Below, piece by piece: positions 49,728 to 58,217 of a DNA stretch of 64,000 bases (position 1 is its first letter; each line of letters opens with the position of its first letter). A program made the translations under genes and the position numbers. The DNA comes from Allobosea sp. BK604 (GTDB lineage: Bacteria > Pseudomonadota > Alphaproteobacteria > Rhizobiales > Beijerinckiaceae): NCBI RefSeq assembly GCF_004341515.1, contig NZ_SLZF01000004.1, positions 434,001 to 498,000 of the forward strand, in the 5' to 3' direction. Under the pieces are notes generated by a model. It did not search any database, was not told the origin of the DNA, and worked only from the letters and a program-made list of their open reading frames with translations.

Positions 49728-51091
49728 GCGCTGATATTCTGGTCGTCGATGACGAAGCCGACATCCGCGAACTCGTGGCCGGTCTGCTCGAAGATGAAGG
49801 CTATCGCACTCGCAAGGCCGGCTCTGCCGACGATGCGCTGGCCGCGATCGCCGCACGCCGCCCCAACCTCGTCTTCCTCGATATCTGGCTGCAGGGCAGC
49901 CGGCTCGACGGGTTGCAGGTTCTTGACCTGATCAAGGAAAGCCATCCCGACCTCGCGGTCGTGATGATCTCGGGCCATGGCAATATCGAAACCGCCGTCT
50001 CGGCGATCAAGAGCGGCGCCTATGACTTCATCGAGAAGCCGTTCAAGGCCGACCGGCTCGTGCTCGTGGCCGAGCGCGCGCTCGAAGCCTCGCGGCTGCG
50101 GCGCGAGGTGCGCGAGCTCAAGACGCGCTCGGTCCAGGCCAGCCGGATCGTCGGCAAGTCGACCGTGGTCAACCAGTTGCGCCAGACCATCGACCGCGTC
50201 GCGCCGACCAATGCGCGCGTGCTGATCACTGGCGAGCCGGGCTGCGGCAAGGAACTGGCGGCGCGCACGCTGCACGAGGCCTCGAGTCGCGCCTCGGGCC
50301 CCTTCATCGTCATCAATGCGGCGACGATCACGCCCGAGACGATGGAGGAGGAGCTTTTCGGCATCGAGGGCGGCGATGGCCGCTCGCGCCGGGTCGGGGC
50401 GCTGGAGGAGGCGCATGGCGGCTCGCTCTATATCGATGAGATCGGCGACATGCCGCGCGAGACGCAGAACCGTATCCTGCGCGTGCTTGTCGACCAGAAT
50501 TTCCAGCGTGTCGGCGGCGCGACGCGGGTGCATGTCGATGTCCGCATCATCTCCTCGACCAGCCGTAACCTGGCGCAGCTGATCGCCGACGGGACTTTCC
50601 GCGAGGACCTCTACCACCGGCTCAGCGTCGTGCCGGTCAAGGTGCCCTCGCTCTCGGAGCGGCGCGAGGACGTGCCGGAGCTGATCGAGTTCTTCATGGA
50701 CCAGATCTCGGTCGCGACCGGCCTGCCGAAGCGGCGCATCGGCGGCGACGCGATGGCCGTGCTGCAATCGCATGAATGGCCGGGCAACGTCCGGGAGCTG
50801 CGCAACAATGTCGAGCGGCTGATGATCCTGACCAAGGGCGACCCGACGGCCGACATCACCATCGAGATGTTGCCGGCCGAGGTCGGCGCCATGGTGCCGA
50901 CGACGCCGTCCGGTTCCGGCGGCGAGCGGCTGATGAGCCTGCCGCTGCGCGATGCGCGTGAGATCTTCGAGCGCGAATATCTGATCGCGCAGATCGCCCG
51001 CTTCTCCGGGAACATCTCCCGCACCGCCGAATTCATCGGCATGGAGCGCTCGGCCCTGCATCGCAAGCTGAAGTCGCTCGGCGTGGGCTGA
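49724..51091 (+). CDS. ntrX: Response regulator NtrX, lacking GAFTGA
   Basis: 455-aa NtrC-family regulator. Receiver with phospho-Asp53 (VFLDIWLQGSR), AAA+ domain with Walker A GEPGCGKE (170-177) and IDEIGDMP, and a C-terminal Fis-type HTH in GNISRTAEFIGMERSALHRKLKSLG. The segment after EEELFG (211-230) reads IEGGDGRSRRVGALEEAHGG; the GAFTGA loop needed to contact sigma-54 is missing. This is known for alphaproteobacterial NtrX, which acts without sigma-54 activation. Translationally coupled to ntrY. Confidence 0.96.
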   Translation: MSADILVVDDEADIRELVAGLLEDEGYRTRKAGSADDALAAIAARRPNLVFLDIWLQGSRLDGLQVLDLIKESHPDLAVVMISGHGNIETAVSAIKSGAYDFIEKPFKADRLVLVAERALEASRLRREVRELKTRSVQASRIVGKSTVVNQLRQTIDRVAPTNARVLITGEPGCGKELAARTLHEASSRASGPFIVINAATITPETMEEELFGIEGGDGRSRRVGALEEAHGGSLYIDEIGDMPRETQNRILRVLVDQNFQRVGGATRVHVDVRIISSTSRNLAQLIADGTFREDLYHRLSVVPVKVPSLSERREDVPELIEFFMDQISVATGLPKRRIGGDAMAVLQSHEWPGNVRELRNNVERLMILTKGDPTADITIEMLPAEVGAMVPTTPSGSGGERLMSLPLRDAREIFEREYLIAQIARFSGNISRTAEFIGMERSALHRKLKSLGVG

Positions 51092-51137
51092 TTCCGGCCT
51101 TGGGGCCGCGTCTGACGCAGGGCGAGCGGCCAGAATC

Positions 51138-51224
51138 TTGCAACGGCACGCGCGCCTTGCATGTGCGCTTGCACACAACGCGGGGCTTCCGGGCGTATAT
51201 GCGCGTCGAGCCTCTTGCATTGCA
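51138..51224 (+). promoter_or_regulatory. Cluster of five TTGCA pentamers upstream of hfq
   Basis: TTGCA occurs at 51138, 51157, 51169, 51215 and 51220 within 87 bp of the 248-bp ntrX-hfq gap, which is a dense cluster for a GC-rich genome. A TATATG at 51196 might be a -10 element. A short GC hairpin (51095-51108) directly follows ntrX. The cluster could mark binding sites or promoter elements; no factor is assigned. Confidence 0.3.
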
Positions 51225-51339
51225 CCCTAAGCCGACGATCTAATGCACCATCGGTGTTCCGACATGTCAGGCGACTGAACGGAACGAAGCCGGATCGCTA
51301 GCGCAACCCGAGACGCGATCCCAACAACAGGGGCTGAAC

Positions 51340-51588
51340 ATGGCCGCAGAGCGGGCACAAAACCTTCAAGACACTTTCCTCAACCATGTCCGCAAGCAGA
51401 AAATTCCTCTGACGATCTTCCTCGTCAATGGCGTGAAGCTGCAGGGCGTGGTGACCTGGTTCGACAATTTCTGCGTGCTGCTGCGCCGCGACGGGCATTC
51501 CCAGCTCGTCTACAAGCACGCGATCTCGACGATCATGCCAGGCCATCCCGTCCAGCTCTTCGAGCCCGAGGACACGGACAAGGCCTGA
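51340..51588 (+). CDS. hfq: RNA chaperone Hfq
   Basis: 82-aa Sm-like hexameric RNA chaperone. [43 protein letters not shown] carries Sm1 (quoted only by its key features: Q-D-x-[19 protein letters not shown]) and [10 protein letters not shown] is Sm2. It mediates sRNA-mRNA pairing. It follows ntrX as in Azorhizobium and relatives, and precedes hflX by 3 bp. Confidence 0.98.
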   Translation: MAAERAQNLQDTFLNHVRKQKIPLTIFLVNGVKLQGVVTWFDNFCVLLRRDGHSQLVYKHAISTIMPGHPVQLFEPEDTDKA

Positions 51589-51591
51589 GCC

Positions 51592-52983
51592 GTGGCCGGC
51601 CGCTCGCGAGCGGGGGATGAGCCAGCAGCGGTGAAGCCGCTCGACGAGATCGAGCGCGAGATCGCCGCCAATACGGCCGCATTCGTCATCGGGCCCTATT
51701 TGCAGAGCCGCGCTGCCGGCAAGACGGTCGACACGAATCAGCGCTCCTTCGCGGCACGGCTGGACGAAGCCGTCGGCCTTGCGGCTGCGATCGATCTCGA
51801 CGTGGTCGATGCGATCCAGGTGCTGCTGCCGGCGCTCCGACCAGCGACCTATCTCGGCAAGGGCAAGGTCGAGGAGATCGCCGCGCGCATCAAGGACGAG
51901 GAGATCGGCCTCGTCGTGATGGATTGCGCGCTCTCGCCGGTGCAGCAGCGCAATCTCGAAAAGGCCTTCGGCTGCAAGGTCATCGATCGCACCGGCCTGA
52001 TCCTCGAGATCTTCGGCCGGCGCGCCCGCACCAAGGAAGGCGCGCTGCAGGTCGAACTCGCGCATCTCAATTATCAGAAGAGCCGGCTGGTGCGGTCCTG
52101 GACCCACCTTGAGCGCCAGCGCGGCGGCTTCGGCTTCCTCGGCGGGCCCGGTGAAACCCAGATCGAGGCCGACCGGCGCGTCATCCAGGAGCGGATGACC
52201 AAGATCGAGCGCGATCTCGACACGGTGAAGCGCACCCGCTCCCTGCATCGTGCCAGCCGCAAACGCGTGCCTTATCCGGTGGTTGCGCTGGTCGGCTACA
52301 CCAATGCCGGCAAGTCGACCCTGTTCAACCGGCTGACCGCGGCCGATGTGCTGGCGCAGGACATGCTCTTCGCGACGCTCGACCCGACGGCGCGAGCGAT
52401 CAAGCTGCCGCATGGCGCGCGCATCATGCTCTCCGACACGGTCGGCTTCATCTCGGACCTGCCGACACAGCTCGTCGCCGCCTTCCGCGCGACGCTGGAG
52501 GACGCGATCGAGGCCGATGTGCTGCTGCATGTGCGCGATCTCGCCCATGAGGATACGCAGGCGCAGGCCGCCGACGTCCAGGCGATCCTGCGCGATCTCG
52601 GTATCGACCCCGAGGATGGCCAGCGCGTCATCGAGGTCTGGAACAAGGCCGACTTGCTCGACCCGGCCGAGCACGAGCGCCAGCTCGGATTGGCGGAGCT
52701 GAAGGCGGAAAAGGCGCGGCCGGTGCTGGTCTCGGCCCTGACCGGCGAGGGGATGGGACGGCTGACCGACGCGATCGAGGCGCGCATCGCGGTCAGCCGG
52801 CCGGTCTATGCCCTGCAGCTTGAACCCGGCGACGGCAAATCGCTGGCCTGGCTCCATGCCAATGGCGAGATCCTGACACGCCAGGACGAAGAGGACGGCA
52901 CCCTGAGCCTGACCGTGCGGCTGCCGCCCGAGCGGGAAGGGGCCTTTGGCGCCCGATTCCCGCAGGCGCAGCGGCAGCATTGA
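51592..52983 (+). CDS. hflX: GTPase HflX
   Basis: 463-aa ribosome-associated GTPase. N-terminal HflX domain: [64 protein letters not shown] (described by parts), then [23 protein letters not shown] domain: [12 protein letters not shown] (G1), [16 protein letters not shown] (G3), NKAD (G4). It starts with GTG 3 bp after hfq; hfq-hflX is an ancient pair. HflX splits stalled ribosomes under stress. Confidence 0.96.
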   Translation: MAGRSRAGDEPAAVKPLDEIEREIAANTAAFVIGPYLQSRAAGKTVDTNQRSFAARLDEAVGLAAAIDLDVVDAIQVLLPALRPATYLGKGKVEEIAARIKDEEIGLVVMDCALSPVQQRNLEKAFGCKVIDRTGLILEIFGRRARTKEGALQVELAHLNYQKSRLVRSWTHLERQRGGFGFLGGPGETQIEADRRVIQERMTKIERDLDTVKRTRSLHRASRKRVPYPVVALVGYTNAGKSTLFNRLTAADVLAQDMLFATLDPTARAIKLPHGARIMLSDTVGFISDLPTQLVAAFRATLEDAIEADVLLHVRDLAHEDTQAQAADVQAILRDLGIDPEDGQRVIEVWNKADLLDPAEHERQLGLAELKAEKARPVLVSALTGEGMGRLTDAIEARIAVSRPVYALQLEPGDGKSLAWLHANGEILTRQDEEDGTLSLTVRLPPEREGAFGARFPQAQRQH

Positions 52984-53079
52984 GCGGCTGCGACATGCTG
53001 CCGTGATCTGACACTGCGATAAGGGACGAGCAGAGTCCGAGCGGCTGGCCCTGCTGCCGCGCGTTTCAGGATATCGGCC

Positions 53080-53379
53080 ATGTACGGAATGATCGTCCAG
53101 ATGCTCGCTGCGCCCGGCAAGCGCGAGGAACTGGTCGCCATCCTCACCGAGAGCACCGGCGCCATGCCGGGCTGCCTCAGCTATGTCGTGGCGCTCGACG
53201 CCGCCAATCCGGACGCGGTCTGGGTCAGCGAGGCCTGGGACAGCAAGGGAAGCCACGCCGCCTCGTTGGAGTTGCCCGAGGTCAAGGCCGCGATCGCGCG
53301 CGGACGGCCCTTGATCGGCGGCATGGGAACTTTCGTCGAGACGCAGCCCGTCGGCGGCCACGGCCTCGTCGCAGGCTAG
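53080..53379 (+). CDS. ABM-domain (antibiotic biosynthesis monooxygenase-like) protein
   Basis: 99-aa single-domain protein of the ABM/ferredoxin-like dimeric fold: [65 protein letters not shown] (given by the [22 protein letters not shown] features). Such proteins include quinol monooxygenases (YgiN), but many have no known activity. The last 4 bp overlap the convergent mazG gene. Confidence 0.85.
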   Translation: MYGMIVQMLAAPGKREELVAILTESTGAMPGCLSYVVALDAANPDAVWVSEAWDSKGSHAASLELPEVKAAIARGRPLIGGMGTFVETQPVGGHGLVAG

Positions 53380-54215
53380 CGGGCGCCCGCCTTCTCATCG
53401 CGCTTCACCGCCTGCCAGAGCGCTTCCAGCTCGTCGAGCGTCGCGTCCTTGGCGTGACGGTTCTCGGCCTCGAGCCGCGTCTCGATCCCCCTGAAGCGCC
53501 GTTCGAACTTGGCGTTGGCTGCCGCGAGGCAGCCTTCCGGATCGGCGTCGACATGGCGGGCGAGATTGGCGACGACGAAGAGCAGGTCGCCGATCTCCTC
53601 GCGAATCGCCGCTTTGTCACCGGAGGCCAGCGCCTCGTCGATCTCGGCCGTCTCCTCGCGGATCTTGTCGAGCACGAGTCTGGCGTCGTTCCAGTCGAAG
53701 CCGACGGTCGAGGCCTTGGCCTGCAGCTTCCAGGCTCGCGTGAGGGCAGGGAGGGCTCGCGTCACGCCGGCGAGCACGCCCTTGTCCTCGTCTGACAGGG
53801 GCAGGCCGACGGCGCGGTGGGCCTCGGCTTTCTCCGCCTTTTCCTCAGCCTTGATCCGATGCCAGAGCGCCTTGACCTCATTGGGTGAAAGGTCCCGCGC
53901 ATTGCCGAAGACATGCGGGTGGCGCCGGATCAGCTTCCTGGTGATCGCCTCGACCACGTCGGGAAAGGCGAAGGAGCCTTCCTCCTCGGCCATGCGTGAA
54001 TGGAAGACGACCTGAAGCAGGAGATCGCCGAGCTCGTCCTTGAGGTCGAGCTTGTCGCCACGCGCGATCGCGTCGGCGACCTCATAGGCCTCCTCGACCG
54101 TATAGGGTGCGATGCTCGCGAAATCCTGCTCAAGATCCCATGGGCAGCCGCTGCCCGGCGTGCGGAGTGCGGCCATGATCTCGATCAGCCGGGCGATGTC
54201 GCGTGAGGGCTGCAA
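53376..54215 (-). CDS. mazG: Nucleoside triphosphate pyrophosphohydrolase MazG
   Basis: 279-aa MazG with two tandem all-alpha MazG domains. It hydrolyses NTPs/dNTPs to monophosphates, limiting mutagenic nucleotides and ppGpp effects. The first repeat has [23 protein letters not shown] and [21 protein letters not shown]; the second has [13 protein letters not shown] and [18 protein letters not shown]. The best start is a TTG at 54215 ([18 protein letters not shown] beginning), since the next Met is inside the first helix. Divergent from arfB by 38 bp. Confidence 0.93.
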   Translation of the reverse strand: MQPSRDIARLIEIMAALRTPGSGCPWDLEQDFASIAPYTVEEAYEVADAIARGDKLDLKDELGDLLLQVVFHSRMAEEEGSFAFPDVVEAITRKLIRRHPHVFGNARDLSPNEVKALWHRIKAEEKAEKAEAHRAVGLPLSDEDKGVLAGVTRALPALTRAWKLQAKASTVGFDWNDARLVLDKIREETAEIDEALASGDKAAIREEIGDLLFVVANLARHVDADPEGCLAAANAKFERRFRGIETRLEAENRHAKDATLDELEALWQAVKRDEKAGAR

Positions 54216-54253
54216 CGCTGCAATTCTCCCTGGAGTGAGGTAGCGTTCCTCCC

Positions 54254-54673
54254 ATGATTCAAGTCACTCCGTCCATCGCGATCGACGAAAGCGAGATCGA
54301 GGAAAGCTTCGTGCGCGCCTCCGGTCCCGGCGGTCAGCATGTCAACAAGGTCTCGACCGCGGTCGAGCTCAGGTTCGACGCGCGCCGCTCGCCCTCGCTG
54401 CCGAACGACGTGGCGATCCGCCTGATGAAACTCGCCGGCAGCCGGCTGACCCAGGACGGCGTGATCGTCATCGTGGCACAGGCCCAGCGCAGCCAGAAGC
54501 GCAATCGCGAGGAGGCGCTGGAACGGTTGCTGGAGCTGATCCGCCAGGCCGCCGTGCGGCCGCAGACGCGCCGCGCCACCAAGCCCACCAAGGCCTCGAA
54601 GGAAAAGCGCCTCGCCTCCAAGGAGAAGCGCTCCTCGGTCAAGGCCGGCCGCTCGAAGCCGGGAATGGAGTAG
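54254..54673 (+). CDS. arfB: Alternative ribosome-rescue factor ArfB (YaeJ)
   Basis: 139-aa peptidyl-tRNA hydrolase that rescues stalled ribosomes. The GGQ motif is at 26-28 in VRASGPGGQHVNKVSTAVEL, and the Lys/Arg-rich C-terminal tail (RRATKPTKASKEKRLASKEKR) enters the mRNA channel. No RF1/RF2 codon-recognition domain is present. It is followed by recX 1 bp after the stop. Confidence 0.95.
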   Translation: MIQVTPSIAIDESEIEESFVRASGPGGQHVNKVSTAVELRFDARRSPSLPNDVAIRLMKLAGSRLTQDGVIVIVAQAQRSQKRNREEALERLLELIRQAAVRPQTRRATKPTKASKEKRLASKEKRSSVKAGRSKPGME

Positions 54674-54674
54674 G

Positions 54675-55232
54675 GTGGCCGCCGATCCCTCGCCCACGCC
54701 GCGCGCTGGCAGGCCGGCGCGCAAGCCGCCGCGCCGCATCAGCGCCGACTATCTCCAGCGCGCGGCGATGCACTATCTCGAACGCTATTCCGCGCCGGCC
54801 GCGCAGCTTCGCCGTGTGCTCCAGCGCAAGGTCGCGACGAGCTGCCGATATCATGGCGACGAACCCGGGCGCTTCGCTGAGATGCTAGATGAGGTCGTGG
54901 CACGCTGCGTTTCGTCGGGGCTGGTCGATGACCGGCGCTTTGCCGAGGCGAGAGCGGCGAGCCTGCGCCGCAAGGGCCGCTCCTCGCATGCCATCGCCGC
55001 CAGGCTGAGCGCGAAAGGCGTCGACCGTGGATTGGTCGACGAGGCGAGCCAGGCCACCGCGGAGCAGGAACTCGCCGCCGCACGGCTTGCCGCGCGCCGG
55101 AAGCGCCTCGGGCCATGGAGCCGCGGCGACCGGGCGGCAGATCGACAGAAGCACCTGGCCGCGCTGGCGCGAGCAGGTTTCCCGATGCAAATCGCCCGCG
55201 CCGTGATCGACGGCGCGGGCGACGAGGATTGA
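54675..55232 (+). CDS. recX: Regulatory protein RecX
   Basis: 185-aa RecX-like modulator of RecA. Family pattern: AMHYLERYSAPAAQLRRVLQRKV, EVVARCVSSGLVDDRRFAEARAASLRRKGRSSHAIAARLSAKGVDRGLV (given by its DDRRFAEARA and RKGRSSHAI parts), all three-helix repeats. GTG start 1 bp after arfB, so translationally coupled. recA is not in the window, so RecX is detached from recA here. Confidence 0.9.
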   Translation: MAADPSPTPRAGRPARKPPRRISADYLQRAAMHYLERYSAPAAQLRRVLQRKVATSCRYHGDEPGRFAEMLDEVVARCVSSGLVDDRRFAEARAASLRRKGRSSHAIAARLSAKGVDRGLVDEASQATAEQELAAARLAARRKRLGPWSRGDRAADRQKHLAALARAGFPMQIARAVIDGAGDED

Positions 55233-55250
55233 CAGCGATGATGGTCCGGC

Positions 55251-56228
55251 TCAGTCGAGCCTGACATTGGCATCGGCCGCGACCTTGCCCCAGCGGGCGA
55301 CCTCCGACTTGACGAATTTGCCGAAATCGTCGCCGTAAATCGCTGGAATCGCAGAACCATTCTTCTTCCAGGCTTCGGCGATCATCGGCGCCTTCAGCGC
55401 TTTCTCGATTTCGCTGCGCATGCGCGCGACGATCTCGGGCGGCGTGTTCTTCGGCGCGAAGACCGCATACCAGGTCGCGACCTCATAGCCGTCGAGCCCG
55501 GCCTCCTTGGCGGTCGGCACGTCGGGAATCGCGTCCGAGCGCGTCGCGGCAGCGACGGCGAGACCACGCAGCGCCCCGCTCTGGATCTGCGGCGCCGAGG
55601 AGCCCAATCCGTCGAACAGGATATCGACCTGGCCGGCGACGAGGTCCTGCAGCGCAGGACCGGCGCCACGATAGGGCACATGGGTCAGGTCGGTCTTGGT
55701 CTGGAGCTTGAACAATTCGCCGGCAAGATGATGGGTCGTGCCGTTGCCGGCGGAGGCATAGTTGAGCTTGCCCGGGTTCTTTTTGGCGAAGTCGACCAGT
55801 TCCGCGACCGTCTTGGCCTGGACCTTGGGATGGACGACGATGACCTGCGGCGGCTGCGCGATGACGCCGATCGGGATGAAATCGGTCTCGATATTATAGT
55901 CGAGCTTCGGATAGAGAGCCGGCGCGATGGTGTGATGGGCGGCGCCGACGAGGAAGGCATAGCCGTCCGGCTGCATCTTCGACGCCGCCGAGGCGCCGAC
56001 CGTGCCGCCTGCGCCGCCGCGATTGTCGATGATGATGCGCTGGCCGAGTTGCTGCTCGAGCTGGGCCGCAAGCGGCCGGGCGAAGGCGTCGGTGCCGCCG
56101 CCCGCGGGGAAAGGCACGACGAAGCTGATCGGCCGCTGCGGCCAGGTCTGCGCCTCGGCGGCTCCGCCCGCGGCCGCGCCCAAACCTGCGGCGAGCGCCA
56201 GCGCGACGAGCCAATTCGTCTTGATCAT
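55251..56228 (-). CDS. Tripartite tricarboxylate transporter (TctC/Bug) substrate-binding protein
   Basis: 325-aa periplasmic Bug-family protein. Signal peptide (MIKTNWLVALALAAGLGAAAGG, cleaved near AEAQ), then WPQRPISFVVPFPAGGGTDAFARPLA, NRGGAGGTVGASAASK and DGLGSSAPQIQSGALRGLAV. These bind small carboxylates for TctAB transporters, yet no tctAB genes are adjacent, so it is an orphan binding protein as is common in Rhizobiales. The ATG at 56228 has GGAGGA 11 nt before it. Ligand unknown. Confidence 0.92.
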   Translation of the reverse strand: MIKTNWLVALALAAGLGAAAGGAAEAQTWPQRPISFVVPFPAGGGTDAFARPLAAQLEQQLGQRIIIDNRGGAGGTVGASAASKMQPDGYAFLVGAAHHTIAPALYPKLDYNIETDFIPIGVIAQPPQVIVVHPKVQAKTVAELVDFAKKNPGKLNYASAGNGTTHHLAGELFKLQTKTDLTHVPYRGAGPALQDLVAGQVDILFDGLGSSAPQIQSGALRGLAVAAATRSDAIPDVPTAKEAGLDGYEVATWYAVFAPKNTPPEIVARMRSEIEKALKAPMIAEAWKKNGSAIPAIYGDDFGKFVKSEVARWGKVAADANVRLD

Positions 56229-56420
56229 GACAACAAGTCCTCCCATCGGATGAAAACCGGGCTCTTGGTGGCCCTGAGATGTCGCAAAGCGACATTTCGC
56301 AGATAGTGGAAGGGATTAGGACATTCGCCTCCCGAAATGGCAAGTTGCCCCTTCGACTGAGGCGGAACCCCGGGTTGCAGCATTGACATTGGCCGGCAGG
56401 CCGAAGATCACAGCTTGGCC

Positions 56421-56921
56421 ATGAGCCGTCTCGACAGTTTCATTCGCCGTCTCGAAGCGCAGCGCCTGGTCCTGAACTGGGCGGCGGCGGCGATCGCCGA
56501 TCGCGACGGCCCTGTGCTCGAGCTCGGCCTCGGCAATGGCCGCACCTATGACCATTTGCGAGAGATCCTGCCGGGCCGGTCGATCTATGCCTTCGAGCGC
56601 AAGATATCGGCCAATCCGCGTTCGATGCCACCGCCCGAGGCGCTGGTGCTCGGCGAGATGGAAACGACGCTGCCGGATTTCGCGGCCCGGCACGGCCGCA
56701 ATGCGGTGCTGGTCCATGTCGACGCCACCACCGGTGTGCCGGAGCTCGATCGCGTGCACCTGTCCTGGCTGCCCGGCCATGTCGCGATGCTGGCGGCGGA
56801 TGACGCGCTGGTACTCAGTGGCTGGGAGCTCGAGCACCTGGCGCTACGCGCAGTGCCATTGCCGGACGCCGTGCCCGATGGACGCTATTTTGCCTATCGG
56901 CGCAACGTTGCGATCGACTGA
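56421..56921 (+). CDS. Class I SAM-dependent methyltransferase
   Basis: 166-aa small methyltransferase. Motif I is VLELGLGNGRTYDHLREIL, followed by AFERKISANP and VHVDATTGVPELDRVHLSWLPGH. It is short for the class I fold and belongs to a conserved alphaproteobacterial family of unknown substrate. The ATG at 56421 is preferred to the TTG at 56415. Monocistronic. Confidence 0.75.
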   Translation: MSRLDSFIRRLEAQRLVLNWAAAAIADRDGPVLELGLGNGRTYDHLREILPGRSIYAFERKISANPRSMPPPEALVLGEMETTLPDFAARHGRNAVLVHVDATTGVPELDRVHLSWLPGHVAMLAADDALVLSGWELEHLALRAVPLPDAVPDGRYFAYRRNVAID

Positions 56922-57007
56922 GGCCGTTAATCCCGGCGGCAACAAGTCGGCCCGCCCGCAACCCGGTCGCCGATTTGGCTTGTTCTAAAGCGATAAGAGT
57001 GCACGGC

Positions 57008-57062
57008 TAGCGCATCAACCCGAATAGTGGATTGCGGATTTCGGAAAAGCCGATGCGATCCA
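57008..57062. repeat. 54-bp palindromic repeat, copy 2
   Basis: 55 bp; arms CGCATC and GATGCG with the shared TTTCGGAAAAGCCGATGCGATC block. Same orientation as copy 1 at 11953, with one 1-bp indel. It lies between a methyltransferase and the ModE-like regulator gene, and here serves as no gene end. Confidence 0.7.
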
Positions 57063-57095
57063 GCCGCGTCACCCGTCTCGAATGGAAGCCCTGAC

Positions 57096-57500
57096 ATGCC
57101 TTCGCTCAGCGTGCGCATCGATCTTGACCCCGACGGCCGGATCGGCCCGGGTAAGATCGAGCTGCTGGAACAGATCGCCGCTTTCGGCTCCATCGCCGCT
57201 GCCGGCCGGGCAATGGGCATGTCCTATCGGCGGGCCTGGGAACTCGTCGAAGAGATCAACACCATCTTCGGGAAGCCGGTGGTCGAGCGGCAGACCGGCG
57301 GCAAGCAGGGCGGTGGCGCGAGACTGACGACGCTCGGACTTGCCCTGATCTCACGCTACCGCGCCATCGAGAAGGCGACCGCCGAGGCCGCGAGGGTGCA
57401 TCTCGCGGCGCTTCAGGCGGAGGTCGAGCGCGCCGAGGCGGGCGAGCCGGATCACCTCACCGAGGCGGTCTTGTCGACCAAGATGGGTTCGGGCCGGTAG
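57096..57500 (+). CDS. ModE/LysR-type winged-helix regulator without effector domain
   Basis: 134-aa winged helix-turn-helix protein. IGPGKIELLEQIAAFGSIAAAGRAMGMSYRRAWELVEEINTIFGKPVVERQTGG matches the N-terminal ModE domain (key residues: GSIAAAGRAMGMSYRRAWELV, GGKQGGGARLTTLG). The molybdate-binding Mop domains are missing, as in one-domain regulators of this type. No modABC genes are near. It ends inside the convergent msrA gene by 49 bp. The frame starts earlier but the ATG at 57096 fits the family. Confidence 0.85.
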   Translation: MPSLSVRIDLDPDGRIGPGKIELLEQIAAFGSIAAAGRAMGMSYRRAWELVEEINTIFGKPVVERQTGGKQGGGARLTTLGLALISRYRAIEKATAEAARVHLAALQAEVERAEAGEPDHLTEAVLSTKMGSGR

Positions 57501-58201
57501 AGATCCGGAAAGATCCGCTGCAGGCTGGCGACCTTGGGCGCATCGTTGATGACGATATAGGGATGGGCCGGGTTCTTCTTCATGAAGTCCTGATGATAGG
57601 CCTCGGCTGGGTAGAAGATGCGGTCGGGTTCGATCTTGGTGACGATCGCCGCGTCGAAGGCCCGAGCCTGGTTGAGCTGGGCGATATAGGCCTTGGCGAC
57701 GCGGGCCTGCTCGGCATCGGCCGGGAAGATCGCTGAGCGATATTGCGTGCCGGTATCCGGCCCCTGCCGATTGAGCTGGGTCGGATCATGCGCGACCGAG
57801 AAATAGATCTGCAGCAGCTTGGCATAGCTGATCTTGCGGGGATCATAGGTGATCTGCACGGACTCGGCATGGCCGGTGCGGCCGCTGCTGACCCTGTCGT
57901 AATCCGCTGTCGAACGCTCGCCGCCGGCATAGCCCGAGACGGCATTGCTGACGCCTTCGACATGCTGGAACACGCCCTGAACACCCCAGAAGCAGCCACC
58001 GGCAAGCACGGCGACCTTCGGCCCGTCATCCTGGGCGGCGGCGGCCTCCTTGACGCTGGGCACGGGGATGACCCGCGCCTCCTCGGCAGCGAGCGGCGAG
58101 AATTTCAGCAGCGCGCCGGCCGCGGCGGCGACAGCGAGCGTCAGCAGGGCGAGGCGGCTGCCACGCAGGATCGGTTTGGTGTGATTGGGATGGTCGGACA
58201 T
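57452..58201 (-). CDS. msrA: Peptide-methionine (S)-S-oxide reductase MsrA, membrane-anchored, single-Cys
   Basis: 249-aa MsrA that reduces methionine-S-sulfoxide. The catalytic Cys70 is in GGCFWGVQGVF; SGYAGG, YDRVSSGRTGHAESVQITYD and QDFMKKNP are family blocks. It has a hydrophobic N-terminal segment (LALLTLAVAAAAGALL), so it acts in the periplasm. Cys70 is the only cysteine, so there is no resolving Cys; it must be reduced by an external thiol, presumably the neighbouring thioredoxin-like protein. Last gene of msrB-ccdA-trx-msrA. Confidence 0.94.
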   Translation of the reverse strand: MSDHPNHTKPILRGSRLALLTLAVAAAAGALLKFSPLAAEEARVIPVPSVKEAAAAQDDGPKVAVLAGGCFWGVQGVFQHVEGVSNAVSGYAGGERSTADYDRVSSGRTGHAESVQITYDPRKISYAKLLQIYFSVAHDPTQLNRQGPDTGTQYRSAIFPADAEQARVAKAYIAQLNQARAFDAAIVTKIEPDRIFYPAEAYHQDFMKKNPAHPYIVINDAPKVASLQRIFPDLYRPEPILVDKTASVR

Positions 58202-58217
58202 GGGATCGTCTCCACGG

